A stretch of DNA of 64,000 nt from Bacillus thuringiensis (GCF_001182785.1 NZ_CP012099.1:3842501-3906500), one strand, 5' to 3'; positions 11,398 to 19,170 are shown, counted from the first letter of the stretch. Numbers and translations: made by a program. Notes: generated by a model not told the origin, from the sequence alone.

Positions 11398-12255
11398 TTA
11401 TTTTTCCCTTTGAATTTCTTCTATAATTTCTAAAAATGCTTGTACTTGCTTCAACTGCCTTGCCGAGTCACTTGTTAACAACCATGTTTCTCTTGTCAAT
11501 TGAACAGGTGTTTTATACATATTTTCCTGTACTTCCTTTAAAACAGTAGAAGGTAAAAGGGCATAACCTATACCATTTAAAACAAGTTGTTTGCATGTTT
11601 CAATTTGGTCAACTACAATCGTTCGCTTAGGCGGATTAGAAAATAAACCATACCACCAATTTTGTATTTGTCCATAATAAGTCGAGTCACTTTTAAATTG
11701 AATGAACGGTCTGTTTGTTTCTTTTAGCATCGAAATATCTTTTATTTCTTTATCAACTAAATACAGTTCATCTTCAAATAATTTTTGCTTCTGACCTTTA
11801 TATTCTTGTGTTCCCCTCAGTATAGCAACATGAACGTCTCCTTCATAAAACTGCTTTTGCACTTCACTACTCCATCCAGTAAACAGCGATATCTTTACAG
11901 AAGGATATTTATGCACAAACTTTTTCAAAACAGGAGGGAGCCAATATTGACCAATAACTGATGCAACAGCTATTTTTAACGTTCCATGAGTTTCCGTTCT
12001 AAAAACAGCTAGCTCACTTTTTATATCCTCTTCTTTTTGCAACATTTCTTTGGCATAATTTGCAACTTTTTCCCCTTCAGGTGTAATTGTCAATCCTTTT
12101 TGTGAGCGAATAAAAAACTTCATTCCCCATTGTTTCTCCATAGATTGTAATCGTTGACTCAGCGCAGGTTGGGAAACAAATAAACGTTCCGCCGCTTTTC
12201 TCATATTTGATTCCTGAGCTAACACAACCATCATTTGAAAATCATCAATTTGCAA
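11398..12255 (-). CDS. ccpC: LysR-type regulator CcpC
   Basis: In Bacillus CcpC represses the TCA-branch genes citB and citZ and responds to citrate. The protein has an N-terminal winged helix-turn-helix (about 1-60, with NMRKAAERLFVSQPALSQRL) and a LysR substrate-binding domain. Residues FIQFKSDSTY and DQIETCKQL agree with B. subtilis CcpC. I start at the TTG at 12255, after an AGAGGGAG site, because B. subtilis CcpC begins at the equivalent position; an in-frame ATG at 12282 would add nine residues. The position between darB and dapH matches the yku region order. Confidence 0.88.
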   Translation of the reverse strand: MQIDDFQMMVVLAQESNMRKAAERLFVSQPALSQRLQSMEKQWGMKFFIRSQKGLTITPEGEKVANYAKEMLQKEEDIKSELAVFRTETHGTLKIAVASVIGQYWLPPVLKKFVHKYPSVKISLFTGWSSEVQKQFYEGDVHVAILRGTQEYKGQKQKLFEDELYLVDKEIKDISMLKETNRPFIQFKSDSTYYGQIQNWWYGLFSNPPKRTIVVDQIETCKQLVLNGIGYALLPSTVLKEVQENMYKTPVQLTRETWLLTSDSARQLKQVQAFLEIIEEIQREK

Positions 12256-12390
12256 CTTTCTCCCTCTTTCCTTAGCTTCCATACACCTTATTTCAATAAG
12301 CTTTCATTCAGAAAATACAATTTTCTAGCGCAAACTTTCCTTATGTTTTATGTCTTTTTAAATATAATACATACACAAGTGATATGCACG

Positions 12391-12430
12391 AAAAAAAGTG
12401 ACTTCTTCGTTTCTATGAAGTCACTTTTCT
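12391..12430 (-). terminator. Terminator after darB
   Basis: Stem AAAAGTGACTTC / GAAGTCACTTTT with an 11-base loop, immediately after the darB stop codon and ahead of ccpC. Confidence 0.85.
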
Positions 12431-12434
12431 CACG

Positions 12435-12878
12435 TTATCGATTATGTTGTCTTACTTTCTTGTTCAACAATTTTAAAATAGCCCGACGTGTTAAAATCCC
12501 CTCAAAATATCCTTCTTCATTAACAGCGCAAATAAAAGGATGATCAATTGTCATTTCTAAAGCTTTTGCAAATGAATCTTCTAATTTAAGAAAAGGTATA
12601 TCTTCCTTCATCACCTGCTCTACTTTCATATCATCAAGTCTTTCAAACTCAATACGCTCTAATCCTAACATACCATCTAATATCATGGCAGTACTAATCA
12701 AACCATGTAATTTATACATTGGATCTAAAACAGGTATCGCCGAATATCCAGATTTCACAAGAACGAGTAAAGCGTGTTCTAAACCATTTCCAATTTGGAC
12801 ATGAGCTACTTTTTCCGATGAAATCATTAAATCCTTCACAAGAATTTGTTGAAATTCGTCTTTCGGAATACTAATCAT
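12435..12878 (-). CDS. darB: CBS-domain c-di-AMP-binding protein DarB/CbpB
   Basis: A small cytoplasmic protein of two CBS domains (about residues 15-65 and 85-140). In B. subtilis (YkuL/DarB) and Listeria (CbpB) the apo form activates the stringent-response enzyme Rel and, in B. subtilis, pyruvate carboxylase; c-di-AMP blocks both. The 147-residue length and the order ykuK-abbA-ykuL-ccpC agree with that identity. I see no extra domain. The function is assigned by family and synteny, not by checking each nucleotide-contact residue. Confidence 0.9.
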   Translation of the reverse strand: MISIPKDEFQQILVKDLMISSEKVAHVQIGNGLEHALLVLVKSGYSAIPVLDPMYKLHGLISTAMILDGMLGLERIEFERLDDMKVEQVMKEDIPFLKLEDSFAKALEMTIDHPFICAVNEEGYFEGILTRRAILKLLNKKVRQHNR

Positions 12879-13021
12879 ATTACATCCCCCATTTTCCCTT
12901 TTTCCTGCTTATGTTCATAACTCTATTCACATTTTATAACAGCGTTTTCATATTATTATTTTGTCCTAAATTTATTTCAATAAAAATACAATCACACAGC
13001 TATTTTAGCATACAGCACAAA

Positions 13022-13045
13022 AAAAAGACTACCATTCCGGTAGCG
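13022..13045 (-). terminator. Terminator after abbA
   Basis: Short stem CTACC / GGTAG (13029-13033 and 13039-13043) followed on the minus strand by a seven-base T-run, directly after the abbA stop codon. Confidence 0.75.
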
Positions 13046-13046
13046 C

Positions 13047-13238
13047 TTAATACCCTTTATTTTTTAATCTGTAAAATAACCTTGTGATTTTTTTATATTG
13101 CATCACATCTGTCTGTTTCAAACCATTCTCAATATCTGTAAGTTCTACAGCTAAAATTTCACTTGCATAATTTTGCTGAAATAAAATATCTAGTAGTAAA
13201 CTTTCTTCTTCCTTCGTTAAAACAACTTCCCTTTGCAT
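13047..13238 (-). CDS. abbA: AbrB antirepressor AbbA
   Basis: A 63-residue acidic helical protein that in B. subtilis binds the N-terminal DNA-binding domain of the transition-state regulator AbrB and blocks it, under Spo0A control. The match is over the full length (it starts MQREVVLTKEEESLLLDIL), and the gene sits between darB (ykuL) and ykuK exactly as ykzF/abbA does in B. subtilis. It has its own terminator. I did not find an unambiguous Spo0A box by eye. Confidence 0.88.
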   Translation of the reverse strand: MQREVVLTKEEESLLLDILFQQNYASEILAVELTDIENGLKQTDVMQYKKITRLFYRLKNKGY

Positions 13239-13357
13239 ATACCCCTCTCCTTACACTCGCATCGTTACTCTTATTATATAAAAAATTTAACTCATTTAAT
13301 AGATGTAATATTCAGTTTTTGCCAAAAGATATGTAACAATCGTAAACATACAAAAAA

Positions 13358-13876
13358 TCATTTCGTATATCGATTTGCATAGCTAAACGCCGCATAAGCA
13401 TCCGGCTTAATTTTTGCAGTTAATCCCATCGCTCGAATTTTTTCTGTCATATCTAAAATAAATTCTTTTGTTAAACCATCATTCCCAATGTCTAAATGAA
13501 TTTCCATTATGAATCCAGCCCCATCTTGAGCATAAGGATGCAATAACTCCCATATTGTTTGTATATGAGTAGGCGTAAATAGACATGCGATTTCTTGACT
13601 AAACTGCGTTTCTAAATATATTTTCTCACGTAAAGTTGCTGGCTTATCTTTTACTGATCTATGGTGTAAACACCCCCAAGCGCCTTTTCCAACACGATGA
13701 ATATGGATTGCTGTAATAAACCTCGTATCCTTTTGATGTGCTTGCGAGTCTGTCCCAATGGATAATCGATATAAATTTCGTGGATCCTTTTCAATGAAAC
13801 TACAAATACGGTTAAAGACCATATCAAAATTTAAATGTCTCTCTGAAACATTGTAAAATTTATGTGCACCGTCCAC
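13358..13876 (-). CDS. ykuK: YkuK family protein (RNase H-like fold, DUF458)
   Basis: A 172-residue protein of the YkuK/DUF458 family, predicted to adopt an RNase H-like fold; its function is unknown. Visible family features are the SIGTDSQAH segment near the start of the fold and the PDAYAAFSYANRYTK ending. I choose the GTG at 13876 because AAAGGA lies nine bases before it; a TTG at 13894 overlaps that site. It follows the zinc-ribbon gene and ykuJ on the same strand. Confidence 0.88.
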   Translation of the reverse strand: MDGAHKFYNVSERHLNFDMVFNRICSFIEKDPRNLYRLSIGTDSQAHQKDTRFITAIHIHRVGKGAWGCLHHRSVKDKPATLREKIYLETQFSQEIACLFTPTHIQTIWELLHPYAQDGAGFIMEIHLDIGNDGLTKEFILDMTEKIRAMGLTAKIKPDAYAAFSYANRYTK

Positions 13877-13950
13877 AGAGTCACGTCCTTTCAATTAGAC
13901 AGACTTTTCGTATTCTCATTGTATGGGACAAAAACTAAAATTATAACTTC

Positions 13951-14100
13951 CTATCCTTTATTCGTTTCAATATTTCGAATTACAAAGTGACAAACTTGGC
14001 ACGTATAAATTACATTTTGATTAGATTGAGCCGTTAATACATGAATAATCTCAGCAGAACTTTGACAATTAGGACAAATCACAACTGGTAAACGTTCCAT
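13951..14100 (-). CDS. Small zinc-ribbon protein (49 aa)
   Basis: A 49-residue protein with two CxxC pairs (CPNC at 9-12 and CQVC at 34-37) separated by 21 residues, the layout of a zinc ribbon. It has an AGGAGGTT ribosome binding site at good spacing and lies between ykuJ and ykuK on the same strand. No specific family name is clear to me; it could bind nucleic acid or another protein. The two well-formed knuckles and the strong ribosome binding site make it a real gene despite its size. Confidence 0.82.
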   Translation of the reverse strand: MERLPVVICPNCQSSAEIIHVLTAQSNQNVIYTCQVCHFVIRNIETNKG

Positions 14101-14121
14101 ACGATAACCTCCTAGTTATAT

Positions 14122-14215
14122 TTCTCCCGCTATTTGCAGAACCCAGCAATTGTGAGAAGTTTAGCTTCACATATTCACCCGGTTGGCGGGACTACTTATC
14201 CACATGGATAGGCAA
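14122..14215 (-). repeat. Degenerate structured repeat, possibly related to the bcr1-like element
   Basis: Non-coding stretch between ykuJ and the zinc-ribbon gene. Its end CCCGCTATTTGCAG resembles the CCCGCTATTTGTAG end of the repeat at 15072. It contains a hairpin GTGAGAAG/GCTTCAC and a CCCGG/GGCGGG segment. The other end (GGACTACTTATCC) does not match, so the relationship is tentative. Confidence 0.35.
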
Positions 14216-14300
14216 ACTTGCACGGATTAATTTTCATTTTAATACCATTGTAGGAAAAATAAAAAACTTCTATACATTACGCTAGAAAGTAATAGAACTA

Positions 14301-14334
14301 AAAAAGGTACTGCCATATGGCAGTACCTTTTTTA
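14301..14334 (-). terminator. Terminator after ykuJ
   Basis: Perfect palindrome around ATAT with arms AAAAAGGTACTGCC / GGCAGTACCTTTTT, just after the ykuJ stop codon. Confidence 0.88.
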
Positions 14335-14340
14335 TATGTA

Positions 14341-14577
14341 TCAAGAAATGATATCGTAAATCTCAATTGCAACCATGTCGATATTATCGAATTGGTACAC
14401 TTGAGGTTTTTCACCTTGTTGATACACTTCTAACTCATACATTTCACTTTTATCGAAAAATTTCACGCTACATTTGCGCTCACCGTTCACTTCAAAATAG
14501 CGTTGTGCTACTTCACCGCTTTCAGCTTGTTCTTGTAGACTAACAAGTCGAGTTAAAATTCCTTGGAGTAGAGACAT
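14341..14577 (-). CDS. ykuJ: YkuJ family protein (DUF1797)
   Basis: A 78-residue protein matching YkuJ, a small alpha/beta protein of known fold but unknown function. Start is the ATG at 14577 (MSLLQGILTRLV) behind AAAGGAGAGA, giving the family's usual length; a longer in-frame reading from 14664 has no binding site. It begins a minus-strand run with the zinc-ribbon gene, ykuK and abbA, though its own terminator follows. Confidence 0.88.
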   Translation of the reverse strand: MSLLQGILTRLVSLQEQAESGEVAQRYFEVNGERKCSVKFFDKSEMYELEVYQQGEKPQVYQFDNIDMVAIEIYDIIS

Positions 14578-14809
14578 GAAATCTCTCCTTTCTCTGATCT
14601 TCCTACCAATAGGTTTTACAGCTATACTCATTCTATCCGTCATAACAGAAAAAATGTTCCACACTCTAGGATAAAGGTTATTGGCCAGAAACTCAACTAA
14701 AAATTGTCGAAATGCGAAGGAAAAAACAGAAAGAACATATTTCCCCTTCTTTATTGCGGTTTTTATACTGGAAGAATATAATAAAAAACAGAAAAAAGGA
14801 GGAATTACA

Positions 14810-15046
14810 ATGAAAAAAATTGAGGTTTATACACAACCCGATTGTCCGCCATGTGTTATTGTGAAAGAATTTTTGAAGCATAATAACGTTGCATATGAAG
14901 AATTTGACGTAAAAAAAGACGCTGCTGCTCGCAATCGTCTTTTATACGACTATGATTCCTATTCAACTCCAACAGTCGTAATTGATGGCGAAGTAGTTGC
15001 AGGTTTTCAAATTGAAAAGTTACAACAACTACTCAATATAGAATAG
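14810..15046 (+). CDS. Glutaredoxin-family thiol-disulfide protein
   Basis: A 78-residue thioredoxin-fold protein with the redox motif CPPC at residues 12-15 (YTQPDCPPC) and the cis-proline region STPTVVIDG near 52-60. It resembles NrdH/glutaredoxin-like proteins and would reduce disulfides or mixed thiols in the cytoplasm. The CPPC motif is less usual than the CPYC or CVQC of glutaredoxins. ATG at 14810 follows AAAAAGGAGG. It is a lone gene divergent from ykuJ, and its terminator overlaps the stop codon. Confidence 0.85.
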   Translation: MKKIEVYTQPDCPPCVIVKEFLKHNNVAYEEFDVKKDAAARNRLLYDYDSYSTPTVVIDGEVVAGFQIEKLQQLLNIE

Positions 15047-15072
15047 GAATAGGTAAATACCTATTCCTATTC
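15041..15072 (+). terminator. Terminator overlapping the glutaredoxin stop codon
   Basis: Perfect 15-bp inverted repeat GAATAGGAATAGGTA / TACCTATTCCTATTC with a two-base centre. The TAG stop codon is inside the first arm. No long T-run follows. Confidence 0.6.
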
Positions 15073-15178
15073 TTATCCCGCTATTTGTAGGTAGTAAAAC
15101 TCCCACCCAAAATTTAGCTAAAGTCAAAAAGTTACATGAGAGAGTACTCCCTCCCACTAATTAAAAGTTTCACTTTAT
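15072..15178 (-). repeat. Degenerate bcr1-like repeat (minus orientation)
   Basis: Read on the minus strand it begins TTATAAAGTGAAAC and TTTTAATTAGTGGGAGGG, and ends TAGCGGGATAAG, so both ends match the element at 4098. The inside is shorter and diverged (about 107 bp in total). One flank keeps TTTAT (15174-15178), the other is CTTAT. It lies between two converging genes and overlaps the stop codon of the next one. Confidence 0.6.
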
Positions 15179-15663
15179 AATTGTTGCAACCTTTTTATTT
15201 CAGTTAAAAGTTCCTGACTTTCATGATATCCTGCTAACTTCCATTTATCTTGATCCCTTTTTAATGTTACAATTTGATATTGCCCACTTTTTGTCCGCTC
15301 ATATACATATAAATTTTTATGTTCTTCATCATACGACATTTTCGTTTCTGAATTAAAAGAAAACGGTGCTTCTTTTGCCGGAAGTAAATATTCACCACTT
15401 TGTTTATCACTTCTGCTATTTTCATCTGTAAATACTTGAAGGAAATTATCTGTAAAATACGGTGATAACGTCTCTATCATCTTATTCATCGGCAAATGCT
15501 TCCCACGAATTGAAAATTGGGTTTCATAGCCTTTTTGTATCGTTGTAAATACTTCTTTCCGATCAACTTCCACTTCCTCTTTCCCTAAAACAGTCGTAAC
15601 ACTATAACCAACTAGAAAGGCAACACATACAAATAGAACAAGCCATATTCCATATTTCCTCAT
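15175..15663 (-). CDS. Secreted or membrane-anchored protein, DUF3993-like
   Basis: A 162-residue protein with one N-terminal hydrophobic helix (about 6-26, WLVLFVCVAFLVGYSVTT), which is a signal peptide or anchor, and then a polar outer domain. The second half has a DKWKLAGYHES strand pattern like small NTF2-like or DUF3993 proteins of the B. cereus group; that family name is from memory. Function is unknown. Its stop codon lies in the TTTAT flank of the adjacent repeat, so the C-terminal end may have been set by that insertion. It follows ykuI on the same strand. Confidence 0.7.
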   Translation of the reverse strand: MRKYGIWLVLFVCVAFLVGYSVTTVLGKEEVEVDRKEVFTTIQKGYETQFSIRGKHLPMNKMIETLSPYFTDNFLQVFTDENSRSDKQSGEYLLPAKEAPFSFNSETKMSYDEEHKNLYVYERTKSGQYQIVTLKRDQDKWKLAGYHESQELLTEIKRLQQL

Positions 15664-15845
15664 TTTTTCACCTTCCTTTTAAAAGAACTTGTCTTTGTAG
15701 TATTCATTGTAACAATGATTATGCAAAGAAAGGACAGATTTCGTTCGTAAAATCTTTACAACGATAGACAGCATTTTCATCACCATTTTCACTATTACCA
15801 ATTTATGATAAAAACAAACAAAAAATGCACGAATCTCTTCGTGCA

Positions 15846-17063
15846 TTAAAATAAAACATCTTCTTCATATAAATATTCATAAGATAAATCTATAAATAAA
15901 AAGTTGTCATCATCAATCGGGAAAGAAAATGTTCGTACCATTTCACCCGTTTCGATATCTGCATATAAATCTGAAAGCCTCGCCTTATTCTCAAAACGCA
16001 TTTTCATGATATTCTCGAGAAAATACGGGCGCCAACTCCAGTTCTTCATATAATAATCCGGCATCACAATCCATTCTCCATCTTTTTTCATAACATTTCC
16101 TGATTGTTGGAAACCATCTTCATTACAAATAAATATACGAAAACTACACTGTGATACACTTTGACTAAATTGTAATAACCAATTATTTACATCTTCATTC
16201 TTTTTTTGTTTTGATAAAACATCGCCAATTCGATCGCGTAACATCTCTGTTAAATTATAAATTTTTTGTAACTTCTTCTTTTCATGCTGAATAAACTGAT
16301 GACATTCATTACCAAGTCGCTCTTTCAAAACATTCGTTTCAATAAAATCAGGTAAACATTCTTTCAAATAATTACCTTGATAATATCTTCCACCGTTTTT
16401 CCAAGCATATTGCAGTTGATAAAAAGCATCTATTTCTTCATATAACAAGGTTGCACCAATTCTTCTAGCAAGTAATGATAAAGAATATAAAATATCTTGA
16501 TAAGATTGTAAAAGTGCTGTTTGCCTTAAGTTCGTTAAATCTACTTTTAAAATATCAGGTGCTAACACGCTAATACGCTCTAAATTACTTGTGCCCGTTC
16601 CGACTTTATTAATCGAAATTTGAATACCATATGTACGATAATACATAAGCAAATGATTAAATTGCTCTATATCTTCTTTACATTCATGCTCTGTAATCTC
16701 TAAAACAATTTGTTTTAAATTTAAACCTTGTTCTTCATACCTCAATAAAAGTTGAAGCAAGCTTTCATCATCATCATTCATTAATACATTAGCATTTCGA
16801 TGTATAAATAATAATAATTTTTGATCGCTTTCTAAATAACGATTTAAAGCTTTTTCTACTATAATGTTATCCGCTTCCAGTTGAAATTCACTTGGAATCG
16901 AATCATCGTGAAAGAAAGAAGCTAAACTTTGTATGCCCTCTTCTGTTTGAATACGTCCTACTACTTCATATCCAATTACAGTATGCTCATCAGCACTAAA
17001 AATAGCTTGATAATAAGGAAGGACTTTATCCAAGTTACTCATTACATCTAATGCATCTATCAA
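15846..17063 (-). CDS. ykuI: Degenerate EAL-domain c-di-GMP-binding protein YkuI
   Basis: A 405-residue homologue of B. subtilis YkuI: an EAL domain (about 15-250) and the YkuI C-terminal PAS-like domain (about 260-400). EAL phosphodiesterases degrade c-di-GMP, but B. subtilis YkuI binds it without clear activity. Here the signature Glu is kept (EVVGR, near 32), as are EITEHE, KVD and the YYQG loop. The usual DDFG metal-binding motif reads NKVG (ISINKVGTG), so catalysis is unlikely. The start is a TTG at 17063 with GGGAGGG upstream and an N-terminus equivalent to B. subtilis YkuI. An extended -10 (TGTTATAAT, 17099-17092 on the minus strand) lies just upstream. Confidence 0.92.
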   Translation of the reverse strand: MIDALDVMSNLDKVLPYYQAIFSADEHTVIGYEVVGRIQTEEGIQSLASFFHDDSIPSEFQLEADNIIVEKALNRYLESDQKLLLFIHRNANVLMNDDDESLLQLLLRYEEQGLNLKQIVLEITEHECKEDIEQFNHLLMYYRTYGIQISINKVGTGTSNLERISVLAPDILKVDLTNLRQTALLQSYQDILYSLSLLARRIGATLLYEEIDAFYQLQYAWKNGGRYYQGNYLKECLPDFIETNVLKERLGNECHQFIQHEKKKLQKIYNLTEMLRDRIGDVLSKQKKNEDVNNWLLQFSQSVSQCSFRIFICNEDGFQQSGNVMKKDGEWIVMPDYYMKNWSWRPYFLENIMKMRFENKARLSDLYADIETGEMVRTFSFPIDDDNFLFIDLSYEYLYEEDVLF

Positions 17064-17125
17064 CGTGCTTCCCTCCCTTTACTTTTCAAAAATTATAACA
17101 TGATATTTACGGAAAAATAATAAAA

Positions 17126-17152
17126 AATCCCTTCAGTTTTCCTGAAGGGATT
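17126..17152 (-). terminator. Terminator-like hairpin 3 in the fadH-ykuI gap
   Basis: 11-bp stem AATCCCTTCAG / CTGAAGGGATT with a five-base loop, followed on the minus strand by a six-base T-run. It is the last of three in a row. Confidence 0.82.
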
Positions 17153-17193
17153 AGAGGGGTAAAATGCTAAGGGGAATTAGCAATTCTACTATG

Positions 17194-17235
17194 AAGAAAA
17201 AAGAGGTCTTAAATATAACGTATATATGACCTCTT
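17194..17235 (-). terminator. Terminator-like hairpin 2 in the fadH-ykuI gap
   Basis: 8-bp stem AAGAGGTC / GACCTCTT with a 19-base AT-rich loop and a T-run on the minus strand. Confidence 0.65.
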
Positions 17236-17282
17236 GTAAACACTTTTCTTTCACATGTAACAATTCTGTCACATTTAATCAT

Positions 17283-17311
17283 AAAAAAATGAATCAAACA
17301 TTCATTTTTTT
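17283..17311 (-). terminator. Terminator-like hairpin 1 directly after fadH
   Basis: 12-bp A/T-rich stem with ATGAAT and ATTCAT at its top, loop CAAAC, and long A- and T-runs. The same ATGAAT/ATTCAT pair occurs upstream of fadH. Confidence 0.75.
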
Positions 17312-17318
17312 ATCCCTT

Positions 17319-18089
17319 TTAAAATGGATATTGATGTAAATGTTGTCCTCCATCCATTGTCATGCAAGTTCCATTTATGTACGCAGCTTCATCTGAGCAT
17401 AAATAATAAGCTAGACCAGCGATTTCTTCTGGCGTACCCAACCTTCCAAGCGGAACACTTTGTATCGTACGCTTAGCCATTTCTTCTGAAATCCATAATT
17501 TATCAGCACCGCCCGTACGTTCAATTGGTCCTGGCGCAATAGCGTTAACTCGTATTCCATATTTACGTCCCCACTCAACAGCGAGCGTCTTCGTCATCGC
17601 TAATACTCCTGCCTTCGCTGCAGCCGAATGAATCACTCCTGGCCCTGCATCCCATGCATACGTTGCTACCATGTTAATGATATTCCCTTTTATACCTTTT
17701 TCAATCCAATATTTTCCGACAGCATGGCTACAATAAAATGTACCGTTTAACACAATATTAATGACTGAATTCCAGCCATTCACAGATAAATCTTCTGCTG
17801 GACAAATAAAGTTGCCAGCTGCATTATTTATTAAAACATCAATTCGACCAAACTTCTCATCAATCTGTTCAATCATTTTCTGAATGTCATCTGTATTTCT
17901 TACATCCATTTGTACAGGTAATACTTGCCCTGGAAATTGTTCAATTTCCAACTTTGTTTCCTCTAGTTTTTCCTTTGTACGTCCTGTAATAACAACTCGT
18001 GCCCCTTCTTTTGCAAAACGAGTTGCCATTCCTTTTCCCATTCCACTCGATCCACCTGTTATAATAACTACCTTTTCTTTCACATACAT
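17319..18089 (-). CDS. fadH: 2,4-dienoyl-CoA reductase (short-chain dehydrogenase)
   Basis: Reduces 2,4-dienoyl-CoA with NADPH so that polyunsaturated fatty acids can enter beta-oxidation. The 256-residue SDR has the cofactor motif TGGSSGMGKG (about 8-17), the NNAAGNFICPAE block (about 86-97), and the substrate region HSAAAKAGV (about 152-160), where Ala replaces the usual catalytic Tyr of YxxxK, as in the dienoyl-CoA reductase subfamily including B. subtilis YkuF/FadH. Start at ATG 18089 after GGAGGGG. A palindrome lies just upstream, fitting control by a fatty-acid regulator. Confidence 0.93.
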   Translation of the reverse strand: MYVKEKVVIITGGSSGMGKGMATRFAKEGARVVITGRTKEKLEETKLEIEQFPGQVLPVQMDVRNTDDIQKMIEQIDEKFGRIDVLINNAAGNFICPAEDLSVNGWNSVINIVLNGTFYCSHAVGKYWIEKGIKGNIINMVATYAWDAGPGVIHSAAAKAGVLAMTKTLAVEWGRKYGIRVNAIAPGPIERTGGADKLWISEEMAKRTIQSVPLGRLGTPEEIAGLAYYLCSDEAAYINGTCMTMDGGQHLHQYPF

Positions 18090-18098
18090 CCCCTCCAA

Positions 18099-18120
18099 AA
18101 AATGAATACACATTCATTTT
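18099..18120. promoter_or_regulatory. Palindrome upstream of fadH (possible TetR/FadR-type operator)
   Basis: Inverted repeat AAAATGAAT-ACAC-ATTCATTTT right before the fadH ribosome binding site. B. subtilis FadR binds TGAATGA/TCATTCA pairs; the spacing between TGAAT and ATTCA here is four bases and not eight, so this is a similar but not identical site. Confidence 0.45.
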
Positions 18121-18291
18121 ATCACTTTATTTAATAGAAATCTTTATATTTTTAAATTTTTCTGATATTTTAACATAAAGAACTTTCTTTCATTCATTTT
18201 TTTCGTAATCTATACTAATTTTTTGTTATGTAAAATATATTTTAAATAAACTGAAAGGAGATTTGAGTATCCTATAAATGGAATAAAAACA

Positions 18292-19170
18292 TTGAGGTAT
18301 ACTCATATTTTTATGAAGCACATTACAAGAAGAGATTTTTTAAAAATTGGTATGCGTACTTGTCTCTATTCATTTATAACCAGTAGCATCGGATACTACT
18401 ATGCTAAATATATAGAGCCCCATTTCATTTCTTTTACACAGCACACATTAAAATCACAACTCATCCCAAAAAGTTTTCATGGTATGAAAATTCTTCAATT
18501 CAGCGATTTACATCTCGGATACTATTTCTCGCTTCAACATTTATCTCAAGTTGTTTCTAAAATTAATGCTGTAAATCCAGATATTGTCCTTTTTACTGGA
18601 GATCTCATTGATAATTACCAAACGTATACTGACACCCCTTTCGTTGCATCCATTTTAAAAAATATACAAGCCCCCTTCGGGAAATTCGCTATTTATGGTA
18701 ACCATGATCACGGTGGATATGGAACGGAATACTATGAGCACATCATGCGTGAATCTGGATTTGAACTATTGCTAAATAGTGAAAAAAGAATTCATCTAAT
18801 GGATAATAGTGAAATTTCTATTTTCGGTCTCGATGATATACTACTAGGCAAACCAAAAATAGAGAAAACATTAGAGCATGCACGGCAAAATACTTATAAC
18901 ATTGTTCTTGTTCACGAACCAGATATCGCGCCCAAAGTTTCCAAATATCCAATCAACTTGCAACTTTCTGGTCATAGCCACGGCGGACAAGTACAAATTC
19001 CTTTTTTAGGAGCTATTATTACACCATCACTCGCCAAAGACTATATTGAAGGCTTCTATACAATTCAGGATTTAACTCTCTATGTCAATCGAGGCTTGGG
19101 AAGAACACGTGTCCCATTCCGTTTTATGTCAAAACCTGAAATTACACTTTTTATACTCCAACATTCGTAA
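18292..19170 (+). CDS. ykuE: Tat-exported metallophosphoesterase YkuE
   Basis: A calcineurin-type metallophosphoesterase carried across the membrane by the twin-arginine system and held at the cell wall; B. subtilis YkuE is a known TatAyCy substrate. The signal has TRRDFLK then a hydrophobic stretch. Metal motifs are FSDLHLG, GDLIDN, GNHDHGG, VHEPD and SGHSHGGQ, all intact. The start is uncertain: the reading frame is open from a TTG at 18292, an ATG at 18313 (MKHITRRDFLK) gives a proper Tat signal, and the nearest good ribosome binding site (AAAGGAG, 18254-18260) is too far from both. Confidence 0.9.
   Translation: MRYTHIFMKHITRRDFLKIGMRTCLYSFITSSIGYYYAKYIEPHFISFTQHTLKSQLIPKSFHGMKILQFSDLHLGYYFSLQHLSQVVSKINAVNPDIVLFTGDLIDNYQTYTDTPFVASILKNIQAPFGKFAIYGNHDHGGYGTEYYEHIMRESGFELLLNSEKRIHLMDNSEISIFGLDDILLGKPKIEKTLEHARQNTYNIVLVHEPDIAPKVSKYPINLQLSGHSHGGQVQIPFLGAIITPSLAKDYIEGFYTIQDLTLYVNRGLGRTRVPFRFMSKPEITLFILQHS

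Noticed and set aside
17258..17275. TGTAACAATTCTGTCACA, similar to a TnrA/GlnR site
   Set aside because: The spacing between the two half-sites is one base too long for the known consensus, and no nitrogen gene is nearby.
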